A DNA stretch of 64,000 bases from Candidatus Desulforudis audaxviator MP104C (GTDB lineage Bacteria; Bacillota; Desulfotomaculia; Desulfotomaculales; Desulforudaceae): assembly GCF_000018425.1 (NCBI RefSeq), contig NC_010424.1, positions 930,001-994,000 of the forward strand, in the 5' to 3' direction. How positions within the stretch are numbered: position 1 is the stretch's first letter; the number at the start of each line of letters is the position of its first letter. Under the pieces are notes generated by a model. It made no database searches. It worked only from the letters and a program-made list of their open reading frames with translations, and had not been told where the DNA came from. Of the stretch, positions 35,470-43,335 are shown piece after piece. Made by a program: the position numbers and the translations under genes.

Positions 35470-36738
35470 GTGCCAATGCTGATTTCCAGGCCGCGAGGTA
35501 CCAGCGACCTCCTGCCGGGGGATACGGCAAGGTGGCAGCGGGTGGAAGCGGTGATCCGGGACCTCTGCCGGGTTTACGGGTACGGGGAAATCCGCACACC
35601 GCTCTTTGAGGCCACGGAGCTTTTCCAGCGCGGCGTGGGTGATATCACCGACATCGTGGAAAAAGAGATGTACACCTTCACCGACAAAGGCGGCCGCAGC
35701 CTGACCCTGAGGCCCGAAGGAACCGCTCCGGTGACCCGGGCCTATCTGGAAAACGGCCTGCACGCCGTCCCGCAGCCGGTGAAGCTTTTTTACGTCGGGC
35801 CGATGTTCCGTTATGACCGGCCGCAGGCCGGGCGTTACCGCCAGTTCCACCAGTTCGGGGTGGAGATTTTCGGGGCGGCGGACCCGGCCGCCGACGCCGA
35901 AGTGATCGCGCTGGCGATGCACTTCTTCGACCGGCTGGGCTTGGCCGGCCTGGAACTGCATCTGAACAGCGTGGGCTGTCCCGGCTGCCGGGCGGTGCTG
36001 CGCAGAAAACTGGCGGACTATTTTGAGCCCCGGGCCGATGAATTGTGTGCAAACTGCAGAGGCCGCCTTAGGAAAAACCCGCTGCGGCTCCTGGACTGCA
36101 AGGAAGAGCGGTGCCGTGAGGCCGGGCGGGGCGCTCCCGTCCCAGTGGACTACCTGTGTCCGGAGTGCGGCGGTCATTTCGGCCGGGTGCAGCGTTATCT
36201 GGACCTCCTGGGAATAAGTTTCAAGCTGAACCCATGTCTGGTGCGCGGGCTGGACTACTATACCAGGACCGCCTTTGAAATTCTGGTCCCCGGGGGCGGC
36301 GCCCAGGACGCGGTGGGCGGCGGCGGCCGGTACGACGGGTTGGTGAGTGCCATCGGGGGGCCGGCCGTTCCCGGTGTCGGCTTCGCCTTGGGGCTCGAGC
36401 GGACGCTGCTTTTGTGGTCCAGGCAGGCCGGAGAAGAGGTCTTACCTCAGGGTCCGGTGGTGTTCATCGCCACCGCGGGGGAAACGGAGGAGACGGCCAC
36501 CGTGCTGCTGTCCGGACTGCGTGCGGCCGGCGTGCCCGCCGACCGCGAATACACCGGTCGGAGCCTCAAGGCGCAAATGAAGTTTGCCGCCAAGTTGGGT
36601 GCGCGCTGGGTGATCATTGTGGGTAAGGATGAACTGGAGGCCGGTGAGGTGATCCTGAGAGATATGGGGGCGGGCCTGCAAACTAGGGTTTCACTGGGGG
36701 AAGTCGTGGAGCGGCTGCGGCGAGACGCCCGAGGATAG
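35470..36738 (+). CDS. hisS: Histidyl-tRNA synthetase
   Basis: This 422-residue class II synthetase charges tRNA-His. It has PRGTSDLLP at the start, LRPEGTAPVTRAYLE near residue 80, motif 2 FRYDRPQAGRYRQFHQFG near 115, the HisRS signature GLDYYTRTAFEI near 260 and a C-terminal anticodon-binding domain (from about 330). Start GTG 35470 or ATG 35476; GGGAG lies 5-11 bases upstream. No T-box fits in the 55-base leader. aspS follows 17 bases later, the usual Firmicutes pairing. Confidence 0.96.
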   Translation: MPMLISRPRGTSDLLPGDTARWQRVEAVIRDLCRVYGYGEIRTPLFEATELFQRGVGDITDIVEKEMYTFTDKGGRSLTLRPEGTAPVTRAYLENGLHAVPQPVKLFYVGPMFRYDRPQAGRYRQFHQFGVEIFGAADPAADAEVIALAMHFFDRLGLAGLELHLNSVGCPGCRAVLRRKLADYFEPRADELCANCRGRLRKNPLRLLDCKEERCREAGRGAPVPVDYLCPECGGHFGRVQRYLDLLGISFKLNPCLVRGLDYYTRTAFEILVPGGGAQDAVGGGGRYDGLVSAIGGPAVPGVGFALGLERTLLLWSRQAGEEVLPQGPVVFIATAGETEETATVLLSGLRAAGVPADREYTGRSLKAQMKFAAKLGARWVIIVGKDELEAGEVILRDMGAGLQTRVSLGEVVERLRRDARG

Positions 36739-36755
36739 TGAAAGGTGGTGGGACA

Positions 36756-38561
36756 GTGGAAACTGATACCATGCGGGGACTGAAACGCACCCACAGCTGC
36801 GGCAGCCTGTCCCGTAAAGAGGTAGGCTTACGGGTGGTCGTCATGGGCTGGGTGGACAGCAGGCGGGATCACGGGGGTCTCGTCTTCGTCGACTTGAGGG
36901 ACCGGTCAGGGGTGGTGCAGGTCGTGTTTAGCCCCGAGGACCGGAAATCCTTCACCAAGGCCCAAACCTTGCGCAGCGAGTACGTGCTGGCCGTGGCCGG
37001 TACAGTCCGCCGGCGCCCGGCGGGTACCGAAAACCCGAAGCTCAGCACCGGAGAGATCGAGATCCAGGCGGAGGAGGCGCGGATCTTGAACCGCGCCCGC
37101 ACCCCGGTGTTTTACATTGAGGACGGCGTGGAGGTAGATGAAAACCTGCGCCTGCGCTACCGCTACCTGGACCTGCGCCGTCCCGAAATGCAGCGGACCC
37201 TTGAATTCCGGCACCGCGCGGCGAAAGCGGTCCGGGACTTTCTTGATTCCCGGGGCTTCTGGGAGATTGAAACGCCCTTTCTGACCCGGAGCACGCCGGA
37301 GGGCGCGCGCGATTACCTGGTGCCCAGCCGGCTGAATCCCGGCAAGTTCTACGCCCTGCCCCAATCACCGCAGCTGTTCAAACAGCTGTTGATGGTTTCC
37401 GGGTGCGAACGCTACTTCCAGATTGTGCGCTGCTTCCGAGACGAGGACCTACGGGCGGACCGTCAACCGGAGTTTACTCAGATCGACCTGGAGATGTCCT
37501 TTGTGGACAGCGGGGACGTAATGGCCCTCGTGGAGGAAATGGTGGCCGCGTTGTACCGGGAAACCACGGGGGTTGAACTCGAAATCCCGTTCCCGCGGAT
37601 AACCTACGCCGACGCCATGGACCGGTTCGGCACCGATAAGCCCGACCTGCGTTACGGGATGGAACTCCATGACGTCACAGACGTGGCAGCGGGGTGCGGT
37701 TTCAAGGTGTTCCAGACCGTCGCCGGGGGCGGCGGCCGGGTGAAGGGGATCAGCGTGCCCGGCGGTGCGGTTTTCAGCCGGAAAGAGCTGGACGACCTGA
37801 CCAGGTTCGCCGGACAGTACGGCGCCCGGGGTTTGGCCTATCTGCTGTATACCGAAGAGGGGATCAGATCGCCGATTGCCAAGTTCTTCACCGCCGGCGA
37901 ACTCGAGGCGCTGGTCCGGCGCCTGGAGGCGGTGCCGGGCGACCTGCTGCTGTTCGTGGCCGACCGCCCGGCGGTGGTGGCCGCGGCGCTGTCGGCCCTG
38001 CGGCGTCACCTGGCCGAACGGCTGGGACTGATCGACCGTTCGCGGAACGAGTTTGTCTGGGTGCGGGAGTTTCCGCTCCTGGAGTACGACGAAGATGAGA
38101 AACGGTTTGTGGCCGTACACCACCCGTTCACTGCGCCCGTGGAAGAGGACATCGCCCTGCTGACTGTAGAACCGGCGCGGGTTCGGGCCCGGGCGTATGA
38201 CCTGGTGTTGAACGGGGTCGAAATCGGCGGCGGCAGCATCCGGATACACCGCCGGGACGTCCAGGAGCTGGTTTTCAGCGCGATCGGCCTTGAACCTGGG
38301 GAGGTTAAAGAGAAGTTCGGTTTTTTGCTGGAAGCTTTCGAATACGGGACCCCGCCGCACGGCGGTTTCGCGGTCGGGTTCGACCGGCTGGTGATGCTCG
38401 CCGCCGGCAAACAAACCATCCGTGACGTGATGGCCTTCCCCAAGACCCAGAGCGGGACCGACCTGATGACCGGCGCCCCCGACGCCGTCGCTCCGGCACA
38501 GCTGCGTGAATTGGGCATAATCGTCGCCAGCAAGCCGAAGGGTGCAGCCGGCGACGGGTGA
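36756..38561 (+). CDS. aspS: Aspartyl-tRNA synthetase
   Basis: This 601-residue bacterial-type class II synthetase has an N-terminal OB anticodon domain (residues 1-105), motif 2 FRDEDLRADRQPEFTQID near 220, the GAD insertion domain (about 290-400) and the C-terminal motif GFDRLVMLAAG near 540. GTG 36756 has AAGGTGG eight bases upstream; the GTG at 36738 sits before that site. Whether it also charges tRNA-Asn cannot be read. It is co-transcribed with hisS, and the 6S RNA gene lies just downstream. Confidence 0.96.
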   Translation: METDTMRGLKRTHSCGSLSRKEVGLRVVVMGWVDSRRDHGGLVFVDLRDRSGVVQVVFSPEDRKSFTKAQTLRSEYVLAVAGTVRRRPAGTENPKLSTGEIEIQAEEARILNRARTPVFYIEDGVEVDENLRLRYRYLDLRRPEMQRTLEFRHRAAKAVRDFLDSRGFWEIETPFLTRSTPEGARDYLVPSRLNPGKFYALPQSPQLFKQLLMVSGCERYFQIVRCFRDEDLRADRQPEFTQIDLEMSFVDSGDVMALVEEMVAALYRETTGVELEIPFPRITYADAMDRFGTDKPDLRYGMELHDVTDVAAGCGFKVFQTVAGGGGRVKGISVPGGAVFSRKELDDLTRFAGQYGARGLAYLLYTEEGIRSPIAKFFTAGELEALVRRLEAVPGDLLLFVADRPAVVAAALSALRRHLAERLGLIDRSRNEFVWVREFPLLEYDEDEKRFVAVHHPFTAPVEEDIALLTVEPARVRARAYDLVLNGVEIGGGSIRIHRRDVQELVFSAIGLEPGEVKEKFGFLLEAFEYGTPPHGGFAVGFDRLVMLAAGKQTIRDVMAFPKTQSGTDLMTGAPDAVAPAQLRELGIIVASKPKGAAGDG

Positions 38562-38594
38562 CCGCCGCCTCCCGGCGCGCGTGGGCTCAGGCAC

Positions 38595-38623
38595 TTGCCA
38601 AAGATGAACGTTTGTGCTAGTAT
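38595..38623 (+). promoter_or_regulatory. Promoter for the 6S RNA candidate
   Basis: TTGCCA at 38595, a 17-base spacer and TAGTAT at 38618, placing the RNA 5' end at about 38630. Confidence 0.65.
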
Positions 38624-38629
38624 TGTTTA

Positions 38630-38845
38630 AGACCCGGGCAAACAGAATATGAGCACAAGCCCTACTTTGTCCGTGGCATTCTCGAAGTTCTGAGCCAACA
38701 CCGACGCATTGGGAGCCCGGCCTCTGGTTGCGGCTTGCAGGCCTCCGCCGCGAGGAAGCGAAAAACAACCAGGAGGGCACCCACCAGTTCTGAGATTGGG
38801 TTCAGGAAACTTTGAGCGGAGCCACGGCAATGTGGGGTTTTACTT
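38630..38845 (+). ncRNA. ssrS: Probable 6S RNA
   Basis: A 447-base gap after aspS holds a structured transcript with its own promoter. A long closing helix pairs CCCTACTTTG plus CCGTGGC (38660-38677) with GCCACGG plus CAATGTGGGG (38821-38837). It encloses an open middle region and a terminal arm near 38720-38775, and is followed by TTTTACTTTT. Size (about 190-215 bases), the long rod shape with a central bubble, and location beside aspS, where a Bacillus 6S gene also sits, all fit 6S RNA, the regulator that binds sigma-A RNA polymerase. The call rests on structure and position, not on a covariance search. Confidence 0.65.
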
Positions 38846-39008
38846 TTCCGTACTTAAACAAAACACTCTTTCTGACATAGTCATTCTCGCACGACTTGTT
38901 GCGATCGGTAATAGCCGTGTTCGTCCGGACACGGTTCTCTGTTATTTGACATAAACTGGGACCGTTAGGCGGACACTAACCGAAGCCGGGGAAAAGGAGG
39001 CGCTGGGG
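38846..39008. other. Spacer between 6S RNA and iscS
   Basis: There is no gene. A six-pair hairpin (CCGTGT 38915 with ACACGG 38929) followed by TTCTCTGTTATTT could be a further terminator. A TTGACA at 38946 lacks a clear -10. Confidence 0.45.
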
Positions 39009-40160
39009 TTGCGGAGGATATACCTGGATCACGGAGCGACCACCCCACCCGATCCGCGGGTGGTCGACAAAATGCTCACTTACCTGAGGGGAACGTTCGG
39101 AAACCCCTCCAGCGGGCACGTCTTCGGGCGCGAGGCCCGGGAAGGCATTGAAAAGGCACGGGTCAGGGTGGCCCTGGGGTTAGGCGCCGATCCCCGGGAG
39201 ATCATCTTCACCAGCGGCGGCTCGGAGGCCAACTATCTGGCCTTGAGGGGGGCGGCCTACGCCAACCGGGAACGGGGCCGCCACATCGTGGCCTCACAGA
39301 TTGAACACCACTCGGTGCTGGACACCTGCCGGGATCTGGAGCGCGAGGGTTTTGAGGTCAGCTGGGTTCCGGTCGACGAGTGGGGCCTCGTGGACCCCGG
39401 GGACGTGGCGGCGGTTTTGCGGCCGACCACCATCCTGGTCAGCGTCATGCTGGCGAACAACGAAGTCGGAACCATCCAGCCGGTCGGGGAGATCGCCGCC
39501 CTGGCGCGGACGGCCGGGGCGCTGTGCCACACCGACGCCGTGCAGGGCTTCGGGAAAATGGCGGTGAATGTCCGGGAGTTGGGGGTGGACCTTTTGTCCA
39601 TCTCAGCGCACAAGATATACGGGCCCAAGGGCGCGGGCGCCCTGTATCTCCGGAACGGAACAAACTGGCGGCCGCTGAATTACGGCGGGGGCCAGGAGTG
39701 GGGGCGCCGGCCGGGCACCGAAAACGTGGCCGGCATCGCCGGTCTGGGAATGGCCGCCGAACTGGCTGTCGCCGAACTGGAAACAGAGGCGGCACGCGTC
39801 GGAGCCCTGCGGGACCGGCTGGTGGAGCAGGTTCTGCTCCGGGTGCCCGGGGCGCGTTTGACCGGGCACCGGGAACGGCGGATTCCGCACAACGCCCATT
39901 TTCTGATTGCCGGGGTCGCCGGTTTTGAACTGCTGGCGGGTTTGGACGCCGAGGGTGTGGCCGTGTCGGCGGCGTCGGCTTGTGCCGCCGGTTCGGGGGC
40001 GCCCTCGCATGTCCTGCAGGCGATGGGAGTGCCCAACGAACTGGCAATGGGCGCCGTCAGGGTGACCCTGGGCCGAGGCAACACCACCGAGGAGGTAGAC
40101 CGGTTTGTCGATCTCCTGGAGCGGTTGGTCAATAACCGGGCGCCGCCCATGCAAGGCTAG
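39009..40160 (+). CDS. iscS: Cysteine desulfurase (NifS/IscS family)
   Basis: This 383-residue PLP enzyme takes sulfur from cysteine for iron-sulfur clusters and thiolated tRNA. It has IYLDHGATTPPDP at the start, HTDAVQGFGK near 178, the PLP lysine in SISAHKIYGPKGAG near 203 and the active cysteine in SAASACAAGSGAPS near 325, in the longer loop of the NifS/IscS group. TTG 39009 has AAAAGGAGG upstream. No iscU, iscR or mnmA is adjacent, so its partner is elsewhere. Confidence 0.93.
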   Translation: MRRIYLDHGATTPPDPRVVDKMLTYLRGTFGNPSSGHVFGREAREGIEKARVRVALGLGADPREIIFTSGGSEANYLALRGAAYANRERGRHIVASQIEHHSVLDTCRDLEREGFEVSWVPVDEWGLVDPGDVAAVLRPTTILVSVMLANNEVGTIQPVGEIAALARTAGALCHTDAVQGFGKMAVNVRELGVDLLSISAHKIYGPKGAGALYLRNGTNWRPLNYGGGQEWGRRPGTENVAGIAGLGMAAELAVAELETEAARVGALRDRLVEQVLLRVPGARLTGHRERRIPHNAHFLIAGVAGFELLAGLDAEGVAVSAASACAAGSGAPSHVLQAMGVPNELAMGAVRVTLGRGNTTEEVDRFVDLLERLVNNRAPPMQG

Positions 40161-40221
40161 TTGGATTCTGCCGAAAAACGCAACCAAACTTCTCACCTCT
40201 CCGTGACCGACTGTTTGAGTC

Positions 40222-40254
40222 TGCCCCGGAATCTAATTTTCAAGAGCCGGGGCA
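40222..40254. repeat. Inverted repeat between iscS and the zinc ribbon gene
   Basis: TGCCCCGG (40222) pairs with CCGGGGCA (40247) across a 17-base loop. There is no T run, so it is more likely a leader structure or weak terminator. Confidence 0.45.
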
Positions 40255-40291
40255 TACTAATAGCAAACGCCGATCCGGCTCATAGGGGGTA

Positions 40292-40471
40292 ATGGCCTTG
40301 CACTGCCCGATCTGCAGCGGGAGAGCGACCGGCAAGGTGGGTGTGGAACAGTACTACTGCTGGGATTGCTGTGTGGAATTTAGAATCGACAAAGAAGGGG
40401 TGCGGATCTTCGACGTCAACGAGGACGGCAGTCTGGTCGACTTTGACCCCAACAACGAATTGGTTTACTGA
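40292..40471 (+). CDS. Small zinc ribbon protein
   Basis: This 59-residue protein is coded by ATG 40292 after AGGGGG. It has two knuckles, CPIC near the start and CWDCC around residue 23, and then an acidic tail (DVNEDGSLVDFDPNNELVY). The compact Cys-x2-Cys...Cys-x2-Cys arrangement predicts one zinc ion. The function is unknown; it resembles small orphan zinc ribbons common in Firmicutes. Regular codon use, a good ribosome site and an uninterrupted frame support a real gene. Confidence 0.7.
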   Translation: MALHCPICSGRATGKVGVEQYYCWDCCVEFRIDKEGVRIFDVNEDGSLVDFDPNNELVY

Positions 40472-40494
40472 AATCAAGCGCCGGCGTGACCGGT

Positions 40495-41226
40495 CTAAAG
40501 CGGTACCAGTCTTACCTGTCCCTTAACCGCCAGATCATCCCCAATTATAGCCAGCGCCCCGGTCACGCCCGCGACCGAAAGGGCGAATTCAACCGCCCCG
40601 GCCAGGTCGGCGGGTTTTTTCACCCGGTTCGCTGCGGCGGTGGCGACCGCATCGGCCAGCGCCGCCGAGGGGGCCAGGATGGTCACAGCGTCCGCCGTTC
40701 CAAAGCTGACGGAGTGACCGATGGTGCCCGAGGACGTGCACAGCCCGAGCGGTGTCATTCCGGGGGTGACTTCCACCCCGATGCGGTTGCTCAGCGGGGA
40801 ATCCCCGGCGTAAATGCCGACCAGACGCCGGCGCGCCGACTTGATGAACAGGTCACCCCCGTTTTCCACGAATACATCCCGGGAGTACCGGGCGAGAAAC
40901 CGGCCGACATGGTCGGCGATGGCACCGGCCACCGCGGCCATGGGCCCGACTCCGGCCAGCGCCGCCGCCGCCGCCATGTCGGCGGCGACCGGCGGAGCCC
41001 CGCTCCGGACGGGGTGGGGCTCCATGGCGTGCAGGAAGGCAGGATCGCCAGCGATGTAGGACTCGAGCCCGCGCCGCAGCTCCTGGACGTACCGTTCGAC
41101 CTCGCGGGCGAGCGCCGGGGTGAAACGGTCACGCCGGACCCCGATCAAAAGGTCGGTCTGGCGCACCACCACCTGGAAGTGGGTCAGGTCCTCCTGGCGC
41201 AGCTGCCGCCGGTAAGTCCTTTCCAA
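40495..41226 (-). CDS. UPF0280/COG2122 protein, ApbE-like, homocysteine synthesis partner
   Basis: This 243-residue COG2122 protein is last in a three-gene minus-strand operon. In Methanosarcina acetivorans a COG2122 protein was linked genetically to homocysteine synthesis from sulfide together with COG1900 and NIL-ferredoxin proteins. Visible family features are PVAADMAAAAALAG near 93, VENGGDLFIKS near 135, and LGLCTSSGTIGHSVSFGTAD near 175, which resembles the ApbE flavin-transfer fold. TTG 41226 gives LERTYRRQL and lies just past the ferredoxin stop; no better start is visible. The exact reaction is not established. Confidence 0.82.
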   Translation of the reverse strand: MERTYRRQLRQEDLTHFQVVVRQTDLLIGVRRDRFTPALAREVERYVQELRRGLESYIAGDPAFLHAMEPHPVRSGAPPVAADMAAAAALAGVGPMAAVAGAIADHVGRFLARYSRDVFVENGGDLFIKSARRRLVGIYAGDSPLSNRIGVEVTPGMTPLGLCTSSGTIGHSVSFGTADAVTILAPSAALADAVATAAANRVKKPADLAGAVEFALSVAGVTGALAIIGDDLAVKGQVRLVPL

Positions 41227-41228
41227 AG

Positions 41229-41630
41229 CTAAAACTTGACCTCCATGGCCCGCACGGGGCAAGCCCGCGTGCACAGCTGACAGACGATGCATTTCTGTCC
41301 GTCAAAAGCAACGGTCATCTCCGGCCGTTCGACGTACAGCGCCCCGACCGGGCAGATCGCCGTACAGGCCCCGCAGCTGATGCACCGTTCCTCGCTGCGG
41401 ACGATCTCCTCGCTCAGCGGCTGGACGGCCACTCCCCGGGAGGCCGCGAAGGCGAGGCCCGCCTCAAGGGCTTCCCCGGTCAGCTCCACGATCATGGTCC
41501 CCTGCTTGTGCGGGTTTATGTTCGCCTTCAGAATGTTCACCATCAGGTCGTAATCCTTGACCAGGTAATAGATCAGGGGTTTGTCGGCCACTTCGGCCGG
41601 AAAACGCAGGACCACCTTTCTGGTAGCCAC
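41229..41630 (-). CDS. NIL domain plus 2[4Fe-4S] ferredoxin, homocysteine synthesis partner
   Basis: This 133-residue protein has an N-terminal NIL domain (residues 1-75, KVVLRFPAEVADKPLIYYLV) and two [4Fe-4S] motifs at the C-terminus (CISCGACTAICP near 84, CIVCQLCTRACP near 113). It corresponds to the MA1822-type protein that works with COG1900 in anaerobes, probably supplying electrons for sulfur transfer. GTG 41630 is seven bases from AAAGGAG. The ATG at 41636 overlaps the upstream stop and sits too near that site. The stop lies two bases before the COG2122 start. Confidence 0.87.
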   Translation of the reverse strand: MATRKVVLRFPAEVADKPLIYYLVKDYDLMVNILKANINPHKQGTMIVELTGEALEAGLAFAASRGVAVQPLSEEIVRSEERCISCGACTAICPVGALYVERPEMTVAFDGQKCIVCQLCTRACPVRAMEVKF

Positions 41631-41635
41631 GGTCA

Positions 41636-42844
41636 TCACTCCTTTGGACCCTTGATTTCAAGCGGTTTGCCGGTAAGGCCGGCCTCCGGGGACGGGAGTA
41701 GGCGGACCGGCTCGGACAGCAGAAATTCCCCGGACAAGAGCCACTCTTTCAGGATAGTGGCGATCTCCAGCGCCCTGCTGTAGCTTGACAGGGGCGCGGT
41801 GGGTACTTTGCGGCCCCGGACCTCGATCGTGCCCGACTTCAGTTCGGCGTAGCTAACGAGCCCCAGGTTGCCGGGATGGCGCTGCGGATAGGCCTCGCTG
41901 TAGTCCACGACCGGCGCGTACAGATCCTCGTCCGCCAGGGCGGCATAGCGCAACACCTCTTCATCCAGGACGGGGATCGGGATGCCGAGGCCCACCACCA
42001 GCGTGGCTCCGTAGCCCAGGAAACTGGCGCCCACCAGCCAGCGGGGGCTCATCTGTTTCAGGTCGCCCAGCACCGTGAGGGTACCCCCGGCCGCGAACAC
42101 CGAACCCTCCACCGGGCCTTCCCGCACGGCGGGGAAGTGCTGGGTGCCGTTCCAGACCACGTAGCCGGTGCCTCCGCCCAGGAAGATCCGGGTGCCGATG
42201 CCAATGGTCCGGAAATATGGGTCCTTCAGAAGCGGACTCAATTGTCCGCTGGTCGAATAGTGAGCGTTGCCCAGGTCGGGTTTCAAGACTCCCATATAGG
42301 TATAAAGCGTCCTGGGGCCCAGGTTCACCGCCACGTTGTAGTTCTGATAAGCGTTACGCGGGTTGAAAAGCACGACCTCGTTCAGGTCGTCCAGGGTGAT
42401 CCAGGTCTCGATCTCGCGCCGGGGATAGCAGTCGGTGCCGTAACCCTCCACCTTCAGCTTGACCGGATTGCCGGCTACCAGGTCGTGAATGACGTGACCC
42501 CCTCCGTACCGGAACTCGCCGGGGTGGTTCCGGTTCAAGGGGTCGGTTTCCGGGACGGAAGTCGCTCCCAGGAAAGTGTCCACCGCCGCGAGACCGCCGC
42601 AGGCCGGCACGTCGTTCAAGAATACCCGGTGCCCCTTGATGCGCGGGGCGCTGTGGCCGAAATTCAAGTATACTCCGGAGGAACACATCGGTGCGAAAGT
42701 ACCCGTGGTCACCACGTCCACCCGGCGGGCCGTTTTGGTGAGGCCCTGTTCCCGGACCATGGACACCACCTCTTCCGCGGTGACGACCACCGCCTTTCCT
42801 TCACGGAGCCGGGCGTTGATTTCGGCGTAGGTTTTAGTGCTCAC
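41636..42844 (-). CDS. Homocysteine synthesis protein, COG1900/DUF39
   Basis: This 402-residue protein is first in the operon. COG1900 proteins in methanogens are required to make homocysteine from aspartate semialdehyde and sulfide, bypassing cystathionine or acetylhomoserine routes. It begins STKTYAEINARLREGKAVVV and has conserved cysteines in TFAPMCSSGVYLNFGH, DVPACGGLAAVD and GYGTDCYPRREIET, candidates for carrying sulfur. The CBS domains found in the methanogen protein are not present. GTG 42844 has TTTTGGAGG ten bases upstream. The longer frame from 43015 runs through the riboswitch and is not coding. A SAM-I riboswitch directly upstream ties it to methionine supply. Confidence 0.9.
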   Translation of the reverse strand: MSTKTYAEINARLREGKAVVVTAEEVVSMVREQGLTKTARRVDVVTTGTFAPMCSSGVYLNFGHSAPRIKGHRVFLNDVPACGGLAAVDTFLGATSVPETDPLNRNHPGEFRYGGGHVIHDLVAGNPVKLKVEGYGTDCYPRREIETWITLDDLNEVVLFNPRNAYQNYNVAVNLGPRTLYTYMGVLKPDLGNAHYSTSGQLSPLLKDPYFRTIGIGTRIFLGGGTGYVVWNGTQHFPAVREGPVEGSVFAAGGTLTVLGDLKQMSPRWLVGASFLGYGATLVVGLGIPIPVLDEEVLRYAALADEDLYAPVVDYSEAYPQRHPGNLGLVSYAELKSGTIEVRGRKVPTAPLSSYSRALEIATILKEWLLSGEFLLSEPVRLLPSPEAGLTGKPLEIKGPKE

Positions 42845-42884
42845 CTGACACACACCTCCAAAAAATGATGCCCCCGGAGAATCG

Positions 42885-43047
42885 AAAAACCTCTTCTCCG
42901 CAGGGAAAAGAGGCCGAAAACGATACGGTCCTCTTATCTCCCAGAAGAATCGATCTCCCGCAGGAATTAGCACCTGGCCGGTGACCACCGCCACCGACTG
43001 GTTGCCGGGCTTCATCGGGCCAGTCCCTCCGCCACTCTCGATAAGAG
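42885..43047 (-). promoter_or_regulatory. SAM-I (S-box) riboswitch with terminator
   Basis: On the minus strand the leader starts CTCTTATCGAGAGTGG and has the S-box core GGCGGAGGGACTGGCCC, ATGAAGCCCGGCAACC, a GGTGCTAATTCCTGC segment, and the closing strand GAGATAAGAG at 42940-42931, pairing with 43047-43040. A terminator follows: CCTCTTTTCC (42913-42904), loop CTGC, GGAGAAGAGG (42899-42890), then five U. SAM binding should stabilise the aptamer, allow termination and shut the homocysteine operon. Confidence 0.95.
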
Positions 43048-43075
43048 ATTGGGACGTTATGAAATATATGCTCCC

Positions 43076-43105
43076 AGTCTAGCAGTTGGGCCGGGACGCT
43101 GTCAA
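43076..43105 (-). promoter_or_regulatory. Promoter of the homocysteine operon
   Basis: On the minus strand TTGACA (43105-43100), an 18-base spacer and TAGACT (43081-43076), about 30 bases ahead of the riboswitch. Confidence 0.75.
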
Positions 43106-43150
43106 GAAGGTTTTCGCGCCGTGCCCGGCCACCGAAAACACCGGCCCCAC

Positions 43151-43173
43151 AAAAAGGTGTCAGACACCTTTTT
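43151..43173. repeat. Dispersed palindrome, copy 3
   Basis: AAAAAGGTGTC, one A, and its complement, identical to copy 1 at 1372-1394. Here it is flanked by CAC and GTG, so the pairing extends to 43148-43178 with two extra T. It lies between the divergent homocysteine operon and alaS. Confidence 0.85.
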
Positions 43174-43279
43174 TTGTGTAAAGAGGTGCCAGCGGTCTTG
43201 GACTCCGCGCCCAAGGAGGGTGTCCGGATGGGCGTTTCGCCACCGGCGCTCGGTGTTTCTTGCGCGGTGCGCGCTTTTC

Positions 43280-43308
43280 TTGACCATATTGGCAATTCTT
43301 TGTATAAT
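43280..43308 (+). promoter_or_regulatory. Promoter for alaS
   Basis: TTGACC at 43280, a 17-base spacer and a perfect TATAAT at 43303, 27 bases before the alaS ATG. No T-box element is seen in the leader. Confidence 0.85.
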
Positions 43309-43335
43309 TTAGAGCGCAACGAGGGGGTCCGCCAA

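Noticed and set aside
40486-41232. Plus-strand 248-codon frame
   Set aside because: It lies antisense to the COG2122 gene and its protein has no domain sense. Codon bias supports the minus strand.
42845-43015. N-terminal extension of the COG1900 protein (frame beginning MKPGNQ)
   Set aside because: It translates the SAM-I aptamer and its terminator. The ribosome site and family alignment place the start at 42844.
43174-43279. T-box leader for alaS
   Set aside because: There is no T-box sequence (AGGGTGG-type with ACCGCG) or specifier stem, and the promoter lies only 27 bases from the start codon.
43174-43335. Upstream extension of alaS
   Set aside because: It runs through a consensus TTGACC/TATAAT promoter. 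The family N-terminus begins at the ATG at 43336.
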